Virus record (IMG/VR): IMGVR_UViG_3300025598_000229
Location: 1-20,403 of that record
DNA: 20,403 nt
Source: a virus
Reading direction: 5' to 3' (one strand)
Below are positions 11,931 through 17,164 of the stretch, piece after piece. A model generated the notes under the pieces. The model searched no databases, was not told the DNA's origin, and was given only the letters and a program-made list of their open reading frames with translations. The stretch's first letter is position 1, and each line of letters begins with the position of its first letter. The position numbers and the translations under genes are program-made.

Positions 11931-12483
11931 CAAAACCGACAAAGCGATGCTCGGCACCTCTGGCTATGAGCGTGTCGAGCACGACCTATACGAAACACCG
12001 GCATGGTGCACCGAGGTGCTGTTGCGCCATGTTGTGTTCCAAAAGATCATATATGAGCCAGCAGCAGGCCGTGGAGCCATTGCACGGGTGCTAGAGCTAC
12101 ATAACCACCAGACCATCTGCCATGACCTTGTGGTGCGTGATTATCAGCCTTGTGCACAGACAGACTTCTTTCATGTCAAATCCACGCAAAAGCACTTCGA
12201 CATCGTAACCAATCCTCCATATGAGTGCTCGGTGCAGTTCGTTCGGCATGCACTGGCAATCACTGGGCCGGGCCAAAAGGTGGCCATGCTCCTTCGTAAT
12301 GAATGGGACTGTGCCTATACCCGGCGGGATCTATTTATGGAGATGCCGTTTAGGCTCAAGATCGTGCTTACACGCCGTCCTAAGTGGTTTAAGGATGACA
12401 TCAACGCGCCTCGGCATTCTTTTAGCTGGTATGTGTGGGATCACAATTGGTACAGTCCACCAGAGCTGATCTACGATCAGTAA
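11920..12483 (+). CDS. DNA N6-adenine methyltransferase (NPPY type)
   Basis: 187 residues. DLYETPAWCTEVLL opens the domain, EPAAGRGAI (46-54) is the SAM-binding motif I, and FDIVTNPPY (93-101) is catalytic motif IV of amino-methyltransferases. VAMLLRNEWD and RPKWF follow as in phage orphan methyltransferases. The enzyme should transfer a methyl group from SAM to an exocyclic amine, usually adenine N6. There is no separate target-recognition domain and no restriction endonuclease beside it, so it is an orphan enzyme, likely protecting phage DNA or altering regulation. CAGGACGGG precedes the ATG, inside the acidic gene's end. Confidence 0.87.
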   Translation: MHNNKTDKAMLGTSGYERVEHDLYETPAWCTEVLLRHVVFQKIIYEPAAGRGAIARVLELHNHQTICHDLVVRDYQPCAQTDFFHVKSTQKHFDIVTNPPYECSVQFVRHALAITGPGQKVAMLLRNEWDCAYTRRDLFMEMPFRLKIVLTRRPKWFKDDINAPRHSFSWYVWDHNWYSPPELIYDQ

Positions 12484-12498
12484 AAAATAAAATATTTC

Positions 12499-12549
12499 TT
12501 GACGGCTGAATAAAATCATTTATGTGGGAAGTGTAGTCAACACCCACAT
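12499..12549 (+). promoter_or_regulatory. Promoter and inverted repeat ahead of the AT-hook gene
   Basis: TTGACG (12499-12504), a 16-base spacer and TATGTG (12521-12526) form a candidate sigma-70-type promoter in the only non-coding gap on this side. ATGTGG (12522-12527) pairs with CCACAT (12544-12549), and the inner GTGT pairs with ACAC, making an interrupted palindrome over the -10 and start region that could be an operator. Confidence 0.5.
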
Positions 12550-12561
12550 GAGGTTTTATCT

Positions 12562-12882
12562 ATGCATAACAGCGATCTTGCAGAACAACTTTCCTACTTA
12601 AATCAACGGCTTAACGCACTTGCTAGTCAGATTAGCAACATCAAGTCGTCGAAAGCTACGGCCCGTCATCGCCATGTTGACATCCACGATGGTGAACAAC
12701 CAACCGCACGGAATACTGTGAAAATTGAGCAGTTGCCCTTGTCGTTTGATGCGCCTGCACGTGGTCGTGGTCGTCCTACCGGTCCTACCAAGCTTTATTC
12801 ATTGAACGCTGCCTACAAGATTTTCTTGGAGCGGGGCATCATCGTAAAGCGTGGCCGTGGCCGTCCGAGGAAGGCATCATAA
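12562..12882 (+). CDS. AT-hook DNA-binding protein
   Basis: 106 residues. Two AT-hook motifs are evident: RGRGRPTGP (67-75) and KRGRGRPRK (96-104), each with the GRP core that inserts into the minor groove of AT-rich DNA. The N-terminus (AEQLSYLNQRLNALASQIS) is a short coiled coil suited to dimerisation. Dimer plus twin hooks would let the protein bridge or bundle DNA like a nucleoid protein. It has its own promoter candidate and a short leader (ATGAGGTTTTATCT). The next gene begins 1 bp after its stop. Confidence 0.75.
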   Translation: MHNSDLAEQLSYLNQRLNALASQISNIKSSKATARHRHVDIHDGEQPTARNTVKIEQLPLSFDAPARGRGRPTGPTKLYSLNAAYKIFLERGIIVKRGRGRPRKAS

Positions 12883-12883
12883 C

Positions 12884-13330
12884 ATGGCCCCGATGAAGTC
12901 CAGTCGTGATGAACAATTTGTCCGGCGGATGGAAATGGTTGCCCTACGCAAGAAAGCTTTGACCTTTGGACAAATAGGGGCAAAGTTTGGTGTGTCGGGC
13001 AACACCGCCAGAGTAATTATTATGAGCGCGTGTAACAACGAAGACCCGCATCCTTACAAACAAAAGGTGTTAAATAAAATGACCAAACTAGTTAAGAACC
13101 GTATCAATGACCTTGAAATAGAAAATGCCGAGTTGCGTAGGGAGCAGCCATCCTTACGGGATCAGTTTGCAATGGCAGCACTGACTGGTTTGTTAGCTAA
13201 CTCAAAGTTGGCTAATAAATTTGTAGATGAACATGGCTGCAAAAAAGGCATGTGGGAACATCATGCATATGCATTTGCTGATGGGATGATGGAGGAACGT
13301 GATGCCGAGAATTGGGTTGTCCGAACTTGA
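12884..13330 (+). CDS. Helix-turn-helix protein with phage RD-x-FA C-terminal module
   Basis: 148 residues from the ATG at 12884, 1 bp after the AT-hook gene; ATG 12893 is an alternative. KKALTFGQIGAKFGVSGNTARVII is a clear helix-turn-helix (residues about 25-48). A coiled stretch follows, then LRDQFAMAALTGLLANS and WEHHAYAFADGMMEERDA. The latter matches a short module (RD.FA..A......A..AY..AD.M...R) that I recall at the end of many small phage proteins. The fusion of a DNA reader and this module suggests a regulator, but its target is unknown. Confidence 0.75.
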   Translation: MAPMKSSRDEQFVRRMEMVALRKKALTFGQIGAKFGVSGNTARVIIMSACNNEDPHPYKQKVLNKMTKLVKNRINDLEIENAELRREQPSLRDQFAMAALTGLLANSKLANKFVDEHGCKKGMWEHHAYAFADGMMEERDAENWVVRT

Positions 13331-13571
13331 GCGTATGAAAATGGCTAAAGCTGGTGCAGATAGCATCTCATGCCAACACGGATGGAGACCAATCGACACC
13401 GCACCAACCGAAGGTGAGGCACTTGTTTGGGATGGCAAAGAAGTTTGGTTCGTCGAAATTGGCCCCAATAAATTTTGGCCAAAACAAAACGGATGTGGTT
13501 GCTGTTCGGAACCTATACATGCAATCCTTTGGCAACCATCACCGCATCCACCACTGAAGGAATCAGAATGA
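13302..13571 (+). CDS. DUF551-like small protein
   Basis: 89 residues; ATG 13302 is chosen because GGAGGAACGTG precedes it (GTG 13299 is too close to the ribosome site). GWRPIDTAPTEGEALVWDGK, then VWFVEIG and ILWQPSPHPP, follow the DUF551 layout (W-P-I-x-T-A-P-x-x-G ... W-x-P-L-P-x-P-P), a family common in phages and prophages with no known function. A CGCC pair may bind metal. It overlaps the HTH gene by 29 bp and the next gene by ATGA. Confidence 0.78.
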   Translation: MPRIGLSELERMKMAKAGADSISCQHGWRPIDTAPTEGEALVWDGKEVWFVEIGPNKFWPKQNGCGCCSEPIHAILWQPSPHPPLKESE

Positions 13572-13810
13572 CTGACAATGTAATCAACTTCAAATTTGGC
13601 CGTAACACCTCAGCTGGTAAATACGGTAACCTTGCCGACATTGTGCGTGAATGCGCCGATGGTGACCACTGTAAAGATGCGACAGGCTTTATCCTGCTGT
13701 TTGACTGCCCCGATGGTGTCAAGGGCACTGCGGTCAATGTGACCAATGGTGACATGCTGTGGTTGGCTGAAAACCTCCGCATGATGGCCGTGACTAAAGA
13801 CTTCGGCTGA
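13568..13810 (+). CDS. Small phage protein, function unknown
   Basis: 80 residues from the ATG at 13568 (ATGA overlap with the previous stop, AAGGAATC upstream). The frame is open further 5' but only as shadow of the DUF551-like gene. The protein is a compact alpha/beta type (ATGFILLFDCPDGVKGTAVN; GDMLWLAENLRMMAVTKDFG). From memory, such proteins occur in phage early regions without a known role. Confidence 0.72.
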   Translation: MTDNVINFKFGRNTSAGKYGNLADIVRECADGDHCKDATGFILLFDCPDGVKGTAVNVTNGDMLWLAENLRMMAVTKDFG

Positions 13811-13872
13811 TGGAAGAGCTTGTGTGGCTGTTTATAGTGTTGTTGTTCATATGGGCGGTCGCGCATGCTTAA
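13810..13872 (+). CDS. 20-residue membrane microprotein
   Basis: MEELVWLFIVLLFIWAVAHA, stop TAA. It is an almost complete single membrane span with an acidic N-terminus. The start overlaps the previous stop as TGATG, and its end overlaps the methyltransferase start by 8 bp, so it fills the only space between two tightly packed genes. TTCGGCTG is a poor ribosome site; translation would rely on coupling. Function unknown. Confidence 0.5.
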   Translation: MEELVWLFIVLLFIWAVAHA

Positions 13873-14713
13873 AGTATTAGACTTGTTTAGTGGCATTGGT
13901 GGGTTTTCATTGGGGCTTGAGGCGACTGGTGGTTTTAAAACAGTGGCTTTTTGCGAAATAGAACCGTATCCTGTTGCCGTCCTTAAAAAACATTGGCCTA
14001 CTGTACCGGTATATGAAGATGTCAAAACACTTACCAAAGAACGACTTGATACAGATGGAATTTCCGTGGATGTCATCTGCGGAGGATTCCCGTGCCAAGA
14101 CATCAGCCTTGCCGGGAAAGGAGCAGGACTTGCCGGAGAACGCAGCGGCCTTTGGTTCGAGTTCCACAGGCTCATTGAAGAAATCAAGCCGAAAGTCATC
14201 ATCGCGGAAAACGTCTCAGCCCTTCGCAGTAGAGGATTGGACCAAGTGCTCCGGTCACTCGCTGAGATCGGGTATGATGCGGAGTGGCACTGTATACCCG
14301 CTTCCGCCGTTGGCGCACCTCACCGCCGCGACAGGATCTGGATTGTGGCCTACCCCAACAGTGAATGGGAATTACAACCGCAAAGGATTAAGCAAAACAA
14401 GCGGGGATGGATTAGCAACAGTAGTGAAGCTATGGCCAACACCGGCGGCGAGGGATTACAAAGGCATGAGTGGAGCGGGGAGACAGGAACGCAAAGGCAA
14501 CCCAGCGGATACGCTACCCAATGCGGTTGGTGGGACATTGAACCCAATGTGGGTCGAGTGGCTGATGGGGTTCCCCATAGGGCACACCGTCTTAGAGCAT
14601 TGGGAAACGCGGTCGTCCCGCAAATCCCGCAAATGATTGGCAATGCAATACTTTCTTGGTATAGTAATCAAACACAAGGTGATTTATGTGTGTGCATGCA
14701 CAAGCGGGTCTAA
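13865..14713 (+). CDS. C5-cytosine DNA methyltransferase
   Basis: 282 residues, complete motif set: motif I DLFSGIGGF (6-14), motif IV GGFPCQDIS with catalytic Cys77, motif VI ENV (116-118), motif VIII RDRIWIV (about 155-161), motif IX-X RLRALGNAVVPQIPQMIGNAI (about 243-262). The region between VIII and IX, which holds the target-recognition loop, is only about 80 residues, short for the family, so specificity is probably for a short site. The enzyme methylates cytosine C5 with SAM. It has no restriction partner here. The +1 frame of the same DNA carries a long ORF (see 14055-14636). The last dozen residues overlap the next gene. Confidence 0.93.
   Translation: MLKVLDLFSGIGGFSLGLEATGGFKTVAFCEIEPYPVAVLKKHWPTVPVYEDVKTLTKERLDTDGISVDVICGGFPCQDISLAGKGAGLAGERSGLWFEFHRLIEEIKPKVIIAENVSALRSRGLDQVLRSLAEIGYDAEWHCIPASAVGAPHRRDRIWIVAYPNSEWELQPQRIKQNKRGWISNSSEAMANTGGEGLQRHEWSGETGTQRQPSGYATQCGWWDIEPNVGRVADGVPHRAHRLRALGNAVVPQIPQMIGNAILSWYSNQTQGDLCVCMHKRV
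14055..14636 (+). CDS. Candidate overprinted protein nested in the cytosine methyltransferase gene
   Basis: A +1-frame ORF open over 13974-14636; the ATG at 14055 (MEFPWMSSAEDS) gives 193 residues, with alternatives at 14013 and 14070. Its translation contains RSGMMRSGTVYPLPPLAHLT, SGLWPTPTVNGNYNRKG, LWPTPAARDYKG and LNPMWVEWLMGFPIGHT. From memory these match proteins annotated as separate genes in many phages and bacteria (WPTP repeats and an LNP-x-WVEWLMGFP ending). Here they are read from the same bases as methyltransferase motifs VIII and IX-X. There is no obvious ribosome site. It may be a real dual-coded gene, or those database proteins may be shadow translations; the sequence alone cannot decide. 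Confidence 0.4.
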   Translation: MEFPWMSSAEDSRAKTSALPGKEQDLPENAAAFGSSSTGSLKKSSRKSSSRKTSQPFAVEDWTKCSGHSLRSGMMRSGTVYPLPPLAHLTAATGSGLWPTPTVNGNYNRKGLSKTSGDGLATVVKLWPTPAARDYKGMSGAGRQERKGNPADTLPNAVGGTLNPMWVEWLMGFPIGHTVLEHWETRSSRKSRK

Positions 14714-14961
14714 CGCCCAGCACTGATCGGATGGTTGGGCATATGTTGGACGACAACGAACTATTATTGCGAGACAACAAAACGGCCAAGGTCATTCTTG
14801 ACGAGAGGCTGTATGCCAAAGACGTTTACGATCCAGAGATGATTGCGCTGGCCCGGAAACTTTGCGAAGCTAACAGCGATCACCCAGAGTTCTACCTGCG
14901 CTATATGCCAATGGTGCAACAGATCAAATGGGGCAACTTAAAGCTAACAGATACGCACTAA
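14686..14961 (+). CDS. Small phage protein, function unknown
   Basis: 91 residues from the ATG at 14686, with AAGGTGATTT before it; ATG 14731 would drop the Cys-containing leader. It is charged and helical (LDDNELLLRDNKTAKVILDE, PEMIALARKLCEANS), with no motif recognised. It overlaps the methyltransferase end by 28 bp. Confidence 0.65.
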   Translation: MCVHAQAGLTPSTDRMVGHMLDDNELLLRDNKTAKVILDERLYAKDVYDPEMIALARKLCEANSDHPEFYLRYMPMVQQIKWGNLKLTDTH

Positions 14962-14984
14962 CATATAACCAAATGGAGCTAAAC

Positions 14985-15224
14985 ATGACGAACGAAGAAA
15001 TTATCAAAGCATTGGTATTGAACAACCCGGATCTGGTCGAGGAGCTCGTGCGCTCTCAACTTGAACAGCATCTGGAGTATGTCGAAAAGGACATGGAGAA
15101 CATTGAATGCGGCAATCCTGTCAATGTGTTCAGTTTCCGCCCATACTTAGACTACATGTTGCTTGATCAGCGGCGCAAAGCATTAGAAATGGCGTTAGAA
15201 TACTATACACCACCCAAAGATTAA
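14985..15224 (+). CDS. Small acidic helical protein, function unknown
   Basis: 79 residues from the ATG at 14985 (GGAGCTAAAC upstream). It opens MTNEEIIKALVLNNPDLVEE and continues into a coiled-coil-like helix (QLEQHLEYVEKDMENIE), ending YYTPPKD. Not recognised. Its leader (AACCAAATGGAGCTAAACATG spread over 14967-14987) is nearly repeated ahead of the next gene. Confidence 0.68.
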   Translation: MTNEEIIKALVLNNPDLVEELVRSQLEQHLEYVEKDMENIECGNPVNVFSFRPYLDYMLLDQRRKALEMALEYYTPPKD

Positions 15225-15243
15225 CAACCAAACGAGGCTAAAC

Positions 15244-15642
15244 ATGGACATTGTTGAACTGTTAAAAAATTTAAATGTTGAATGGCACCAAGAGCCGATC
15301 ATTAATTTAGCCGCTGAAGAAATTGAACAGCTACGAGAAGATCTTAAAGATCAAAAGGGCAAAACAATAGCTGCTTATAAACGAGAGGCCAAATGGATCG
15401 AAAATGTTTCTAATGCGAAAGTTGAAATTGAACGGCTGCAGAATGAGCGGGATTTATTCAAAGGTATTTGGCAAAGATCAACTGAGTTAGATCATCGAAT
15501 CAGTGAATCTTGGACGGATGAAACTCAAAAGTTGCAGGATGCATTGCGAGAGGTCAGTGGCTATGTTGCACGAGCTGAATGGTTTTACATGACTGAAGAA
15601 ACAAAGGCTGTTGTTGAGCAGGTTTTTGGAGAGGTAAAATGA
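15244..15642 (+). CDS. Coiled-coil phage protein, function unknown
   Basis: 132 residues, ATG 15244 with CGAGGCTAAAC upstream. Two long heptad-like stretches (LAAEEIEQLREDLKDQKGK; AKVEIERLQNERDLFKGIW) indicate a parallel coiled coil. The A-x-E-I-E-x-L-R type motif recurs in this protein and in the next one (ADEIERLRERV), a hallmark of small tandem phage early proteins. Not recognised. The stop overlaps the next start as ATGA. Confidence 0.7.
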   Translation: MDIVELLKNLNVEWHQEPIINLAAEEIEQLREDLKDQKGKTIAAYKREAKWIENVSNAKVEIERLQNERDLFKGIWQRSTELDHRISESWTDETQKLQDALREVSGYVARAEWFYMTEETKAVVEQVFGEVK

Positions 15643-15833
15643 CTGACATTGTCAAATGGTTACGCGGACATTCGCCTACTTTACGGATCGCAATGAGGCT
15701 TGATGAAGCCGCTGACGAGATTGAGCGGTTGCGGGAGCGTGTGGCGGTTTTAGAAGCAACTTTAGAAGGTGCATTAGACAGCTGCAAAATTTGGGAGCGT
15801 ATACTAACCAATGCACTAGGGGAGAAAGAGTGA
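15639..15833 (+). CDS. Small coiled-coil phage protein
   Basis: 64 residues, coupled to the previous gene (ATGA) with GGAGAGGTAAA upstream. TDIVKWLRGHSP leads into EAADEIERLRERVAVLEATL, a short coiled coil. From memory, proteins with the TDIVE.LR...EAADEIERLR pattern are common in proteobacterial phages; function unknown. It may pair with the preceding coiled-coil protein. Confidence 0.75.
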   Translation: MTDIVKWLRGHSPTLRIAMRLDEAADEIERLRERVAVLEATLEGALDSCKIWERILTNALGEKE

Positions 15834-15952
15834 TGGTTGAATTTCTTGGTGTTCTTTTCTTTATTTGGCTGACTGCCGCGTTTGTCTGTACAACGCTTGC
15901 AATGTTACATCTTTCAATGATGATATGGCAATATATTAAAGAGGATTGGTGA
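15833..15952 (+). CDS. 39-residue membrane microprotein
   Basis: A short gene starting MVEFLGVLFFIWLTAAFVCT and ending WQYIKEDW. One hydrophobic span covers about residues 4-31, with a charged C-terminus. TGATG overlaps join it to both neighbours (start with the previous stop, stop with the next start), and GGGGAGAAAGAGTG gives a usable ribosome site. The perfect chaining makes it a likely real gene. Function unknown. Confidence 0.65.
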   Translation: MVEFLGVLFFIWLTAAFVCTTLAMLHLSMMIWQYIKEDW

Positions 15953-16227
15953 TGGTCGGCGCAACGGATCTTGAAAAGGCAAGGATGCAGATCAAATGGC
16001 TGAAGCGCGACATACGGCAGATATGCGTTAAAGCGTGGTTCATAAGCCCAAAACTGAAGAAGGCGCAAGACAATGTGCCAAACTATTTCATTGAAGAACA
16101 TGGTTTGACAGAGAAAGCTATCACTGAAGCTTATTTTTTAGGCCGACAAGATGGGCGGTTAACTATGGCGCGGGCGATTATGAAACGTCTTGGGCCAGAG
16201 GAGGATGAAGATGGCGAATCAGTTTGA
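15952..16227 (+). CDS. Phage protein, function unknown
   Basis: 91 residues from the ATG at 15952 (TGATG with the microprotein). A basic helix opens it (DLEKARMQIKWLKRDIRQIC), followed by EEHGLTEKAITEAYFLGRQD and an acidic tail (PEEDEDGESV). Not recognised. GAGGATTGG is the ribosome site. Confidence 0.68.
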   Translation: MVGATDLEKARMQIKWLKRDIRQICVKAWFISPKLKKAQDNVPNYFIEEHGLTEKAITEAYFLGRQDGRLTMARAIMKRLGPEEDEDGESV

Positions 16228-16423
16228 CTGGGACGGCAAAGGTGAACGTCCAAAGTATGAATACAAGATGTCTGAAGAAGCGTTGAACATGAATCGTAAT
16301 GCTACCCCAGAAGAGAAAGAACTGTTTTTGCGGTTGCAGAAGATCATATACGAAGGAACTTGCATGATTGAGGACAATTTAATCAAACAGGAGAAGAAGC
16401 ATGGAAATCTTACAGATCATTGA
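16211..16423 (+). CDS. Small charged phage protein, function unknown
   Basis: 70 residues from the ATG at 16211, chosen for GAGGAGG six bases upstream. It reads ANQFDWDGKGERPKYEYKMS, then a charged helix (ATPEEKELFLRLQKIIYEG). Not recognised. It overlaps the previous gene by 17 bp and the next by 23 bp. Confidence 0.65.
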   Translation: MANQFDWDGKGERPKYEYKMSEEALNMNRNATPEEKELFLRLQKIIYEGTCMIEDNLIKQEKKHGNLTDH

Positions 16424-16541
16424 TCAGCCAGATGGCGGTGTTATTTTGGAGCTTGAATTGACGAAGGAAGAGCGGGACGCGCTCATTGAGTTTGCGCTGA
16501 TTGAGGCGTTCAAGCGCTTGGTTGGGATTGATACCAAGTGA
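16401..16541 (+). CDS. 46-residue phage protein, function unknown
   Basis: ATG at 16401 with CAGGAGAAGAAGC upstream, stop TGA at 16539. The translation begins MEILQIIDQPDGGVILELEL and ends in an amphipathic helix (ERDALIEFALIEAFKRLVG). From memory, short proteins of the form (I/L)IDQPDG.A.L.L.LT.EE..AL..FA occur in phage early regions. It is the last gene before the non-coding region and is followed by the hairpin at 16568. Confidence 0.7.
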   Translation: MEILQIIDQPDGGVILELELTKEERDALIEFALIEAFKRLVGIDTK

Positions 16542-16567
16542 TTCGACTGATATGACTGAAAAGTAGA

Positions 16568-16598
16568 AGCCCCGGCGAGACTTGCTCAAACCGGGGCT
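16568..16598 (+). terminator. Hairpin ending the early operon
   Basis: AGCCCCGG (16568-16575) pairs with CCGGGGCT (16591-16598), an eight-base GC-rich stem with a 15-base loop, 27 bp after the last stop codon. There is no T-tract, so termination would be weak or factor-dependent; it may instead be a processing or leader element of the structured RNA that starts 28 bp later. Confidence 0.5.
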
Positions 16599-16625
16599 AC
16601 TGACCAAGTTCTTTTGCACGGAGAC

Positions 16626-17000
16626 GGTCAGTGGTGAACATATACAATCAATAATGATTTGTAGCAAGTTCTCATTGTCCCCAATTCTCAGCACTGGAAC
16701 GGTCACCGTTAGGTAAAACGGGAACATCCGGCGGTCGGTATCCGGCAGCGCACCTAACGTGGGAATGAGGTACTGTGGGATTATGCTCAAACCTCAAGCG
16801 GAGCCCTAGGGCGCGAACCGTGAGCATCGTAGGTGGGATAGTACCTGCGTGAAGTAGCGCGTCTGCTGGTGAGGCTATTCCTGCTCATCGGCCCTCCTGT
16901 TCGACGGTGGCTCCGCTGATCATACAGGTTGAGGGGACCGCCCTGCTTTTTAGCGGGGATGGTCTCCCTTTGCCTCCAATTCTCTGGTTCACCACTGATC
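16626..17000 (+). ncRNA. Probable large structured non-coding RNA (about 375 nt)
   Basis: The two ends pair: GGTCAGTGGTGAAC (16626-16639) with GTTCACCACTGATC (16987-17000), 14 pairs including one G-U. Inside are further helices: CGTTAGGT/ACCTAACG (16707-16714/16752-16759), GGTACT/AGTACC (16769/16840), ATGCTCA/TGAGCAT (16783/16821), CCTGT/ACAGG, and GGGGACC/GGTCTCC enclosing CCCTGC/GCGGGG. Several need G-U pairs that exist only on the plus-strand RNA. Both strands lack a convincing gene. It does not show tmRNA, RNase P or tRNA signatures. It sits between the early genes and the packaging genes. The family is unknown to me. Confidence 0.6.
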
Positions 17001-17011
17001 ATTGTACTACA

Positions 17012-17023
17012 TAGTATATACTA
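17012..17023. repeat. 12-bp AT-rich palindrome TAGTATATACTA
   Basis: A perfect palindrome just past the structured RNA and next to the G-rich tract. It could be an operator or easily melted site; no partner copy is seen in the window. Confidence 0.4.
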
Positions 17024-17026
17024 GTA

Positions 17027-17046
17027 GGTGGGGTGGGGTGGGGTGG
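17027..17046 (+). repeat. G-quadruplex motif, tandem GGGGT
   Basis: GGTGGGGTGGGGTGGGGTGG carries five G-runs, three of them four bases long, separated by single T. This is a textbook intramolecular G-quadruplex sequence on the plus strand, in non-coding DNA 140 bp before the first gene of the packaging operon. Confidence 0.7.
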
Positions 17047-17086
17047 CCCGTCCTGCGCGGCAAGACAAGGTGACGATGTGCAAAAC

Positions 17087-17098
17087 GTCTGGCCAGAC
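17087..17098. promoter_or_regulatory. 12-bp palindrome GTCTGGCCAGAC, operator candidate
   Basis: A perfect palindrome 67 bp ahead of the gene at 17165. It is flanked on both sides by CAAAACG (17081-17087 and 17102-17108). A TAAAAT (17121-17126) downstream could be a -10, though no good -35 is placed for it. It may control the packaging operon. Confidence 0.4.
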
Positions 17099-17164
17099 AG
17101 ACAAAACGGCCAAATTGGTGTAAAATGTTCATCATGTTAGACAATTCGAGCTTAAAGGGGCCAA

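Noticed and set aside
13513-14202. 229-codon minus-strand frame opposite the 13568-13810 gene and the start of the methyltransferase.
   Set aside because: It is antisense to clearly coding genes, rich in Ser/Pro/Thr without a recognisable domain, and has no ribosome site.
16626-17000. Structured region as an insertion element or MITE with terminal inverted repeats.
   Set aside because: The pairing of the ends continues with a G-U wobble, there is no target-site duplication, and internal helices use G-U pairs consistent with RNA on one strand.
16626-17000. Structured region as tmRNA, RNase P RNA or a group I intron.
   Set aside because: No T-arm-like GGTTCGA end, no tag reading frame, no conserved RNase P core sequences and no recognisable P7 core were found.
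16410-17002. Two minus-strand frames (16410-16790 and 16787-17002) covering the structured RNA region.
   Set aside because: They lack ribosome sites, read as Arg/Ser/Pro-rich or otherwise unprotein-like sequence, and are explained by the GC-rich paired RNA. The first also runs through the coding 46-residue gene.
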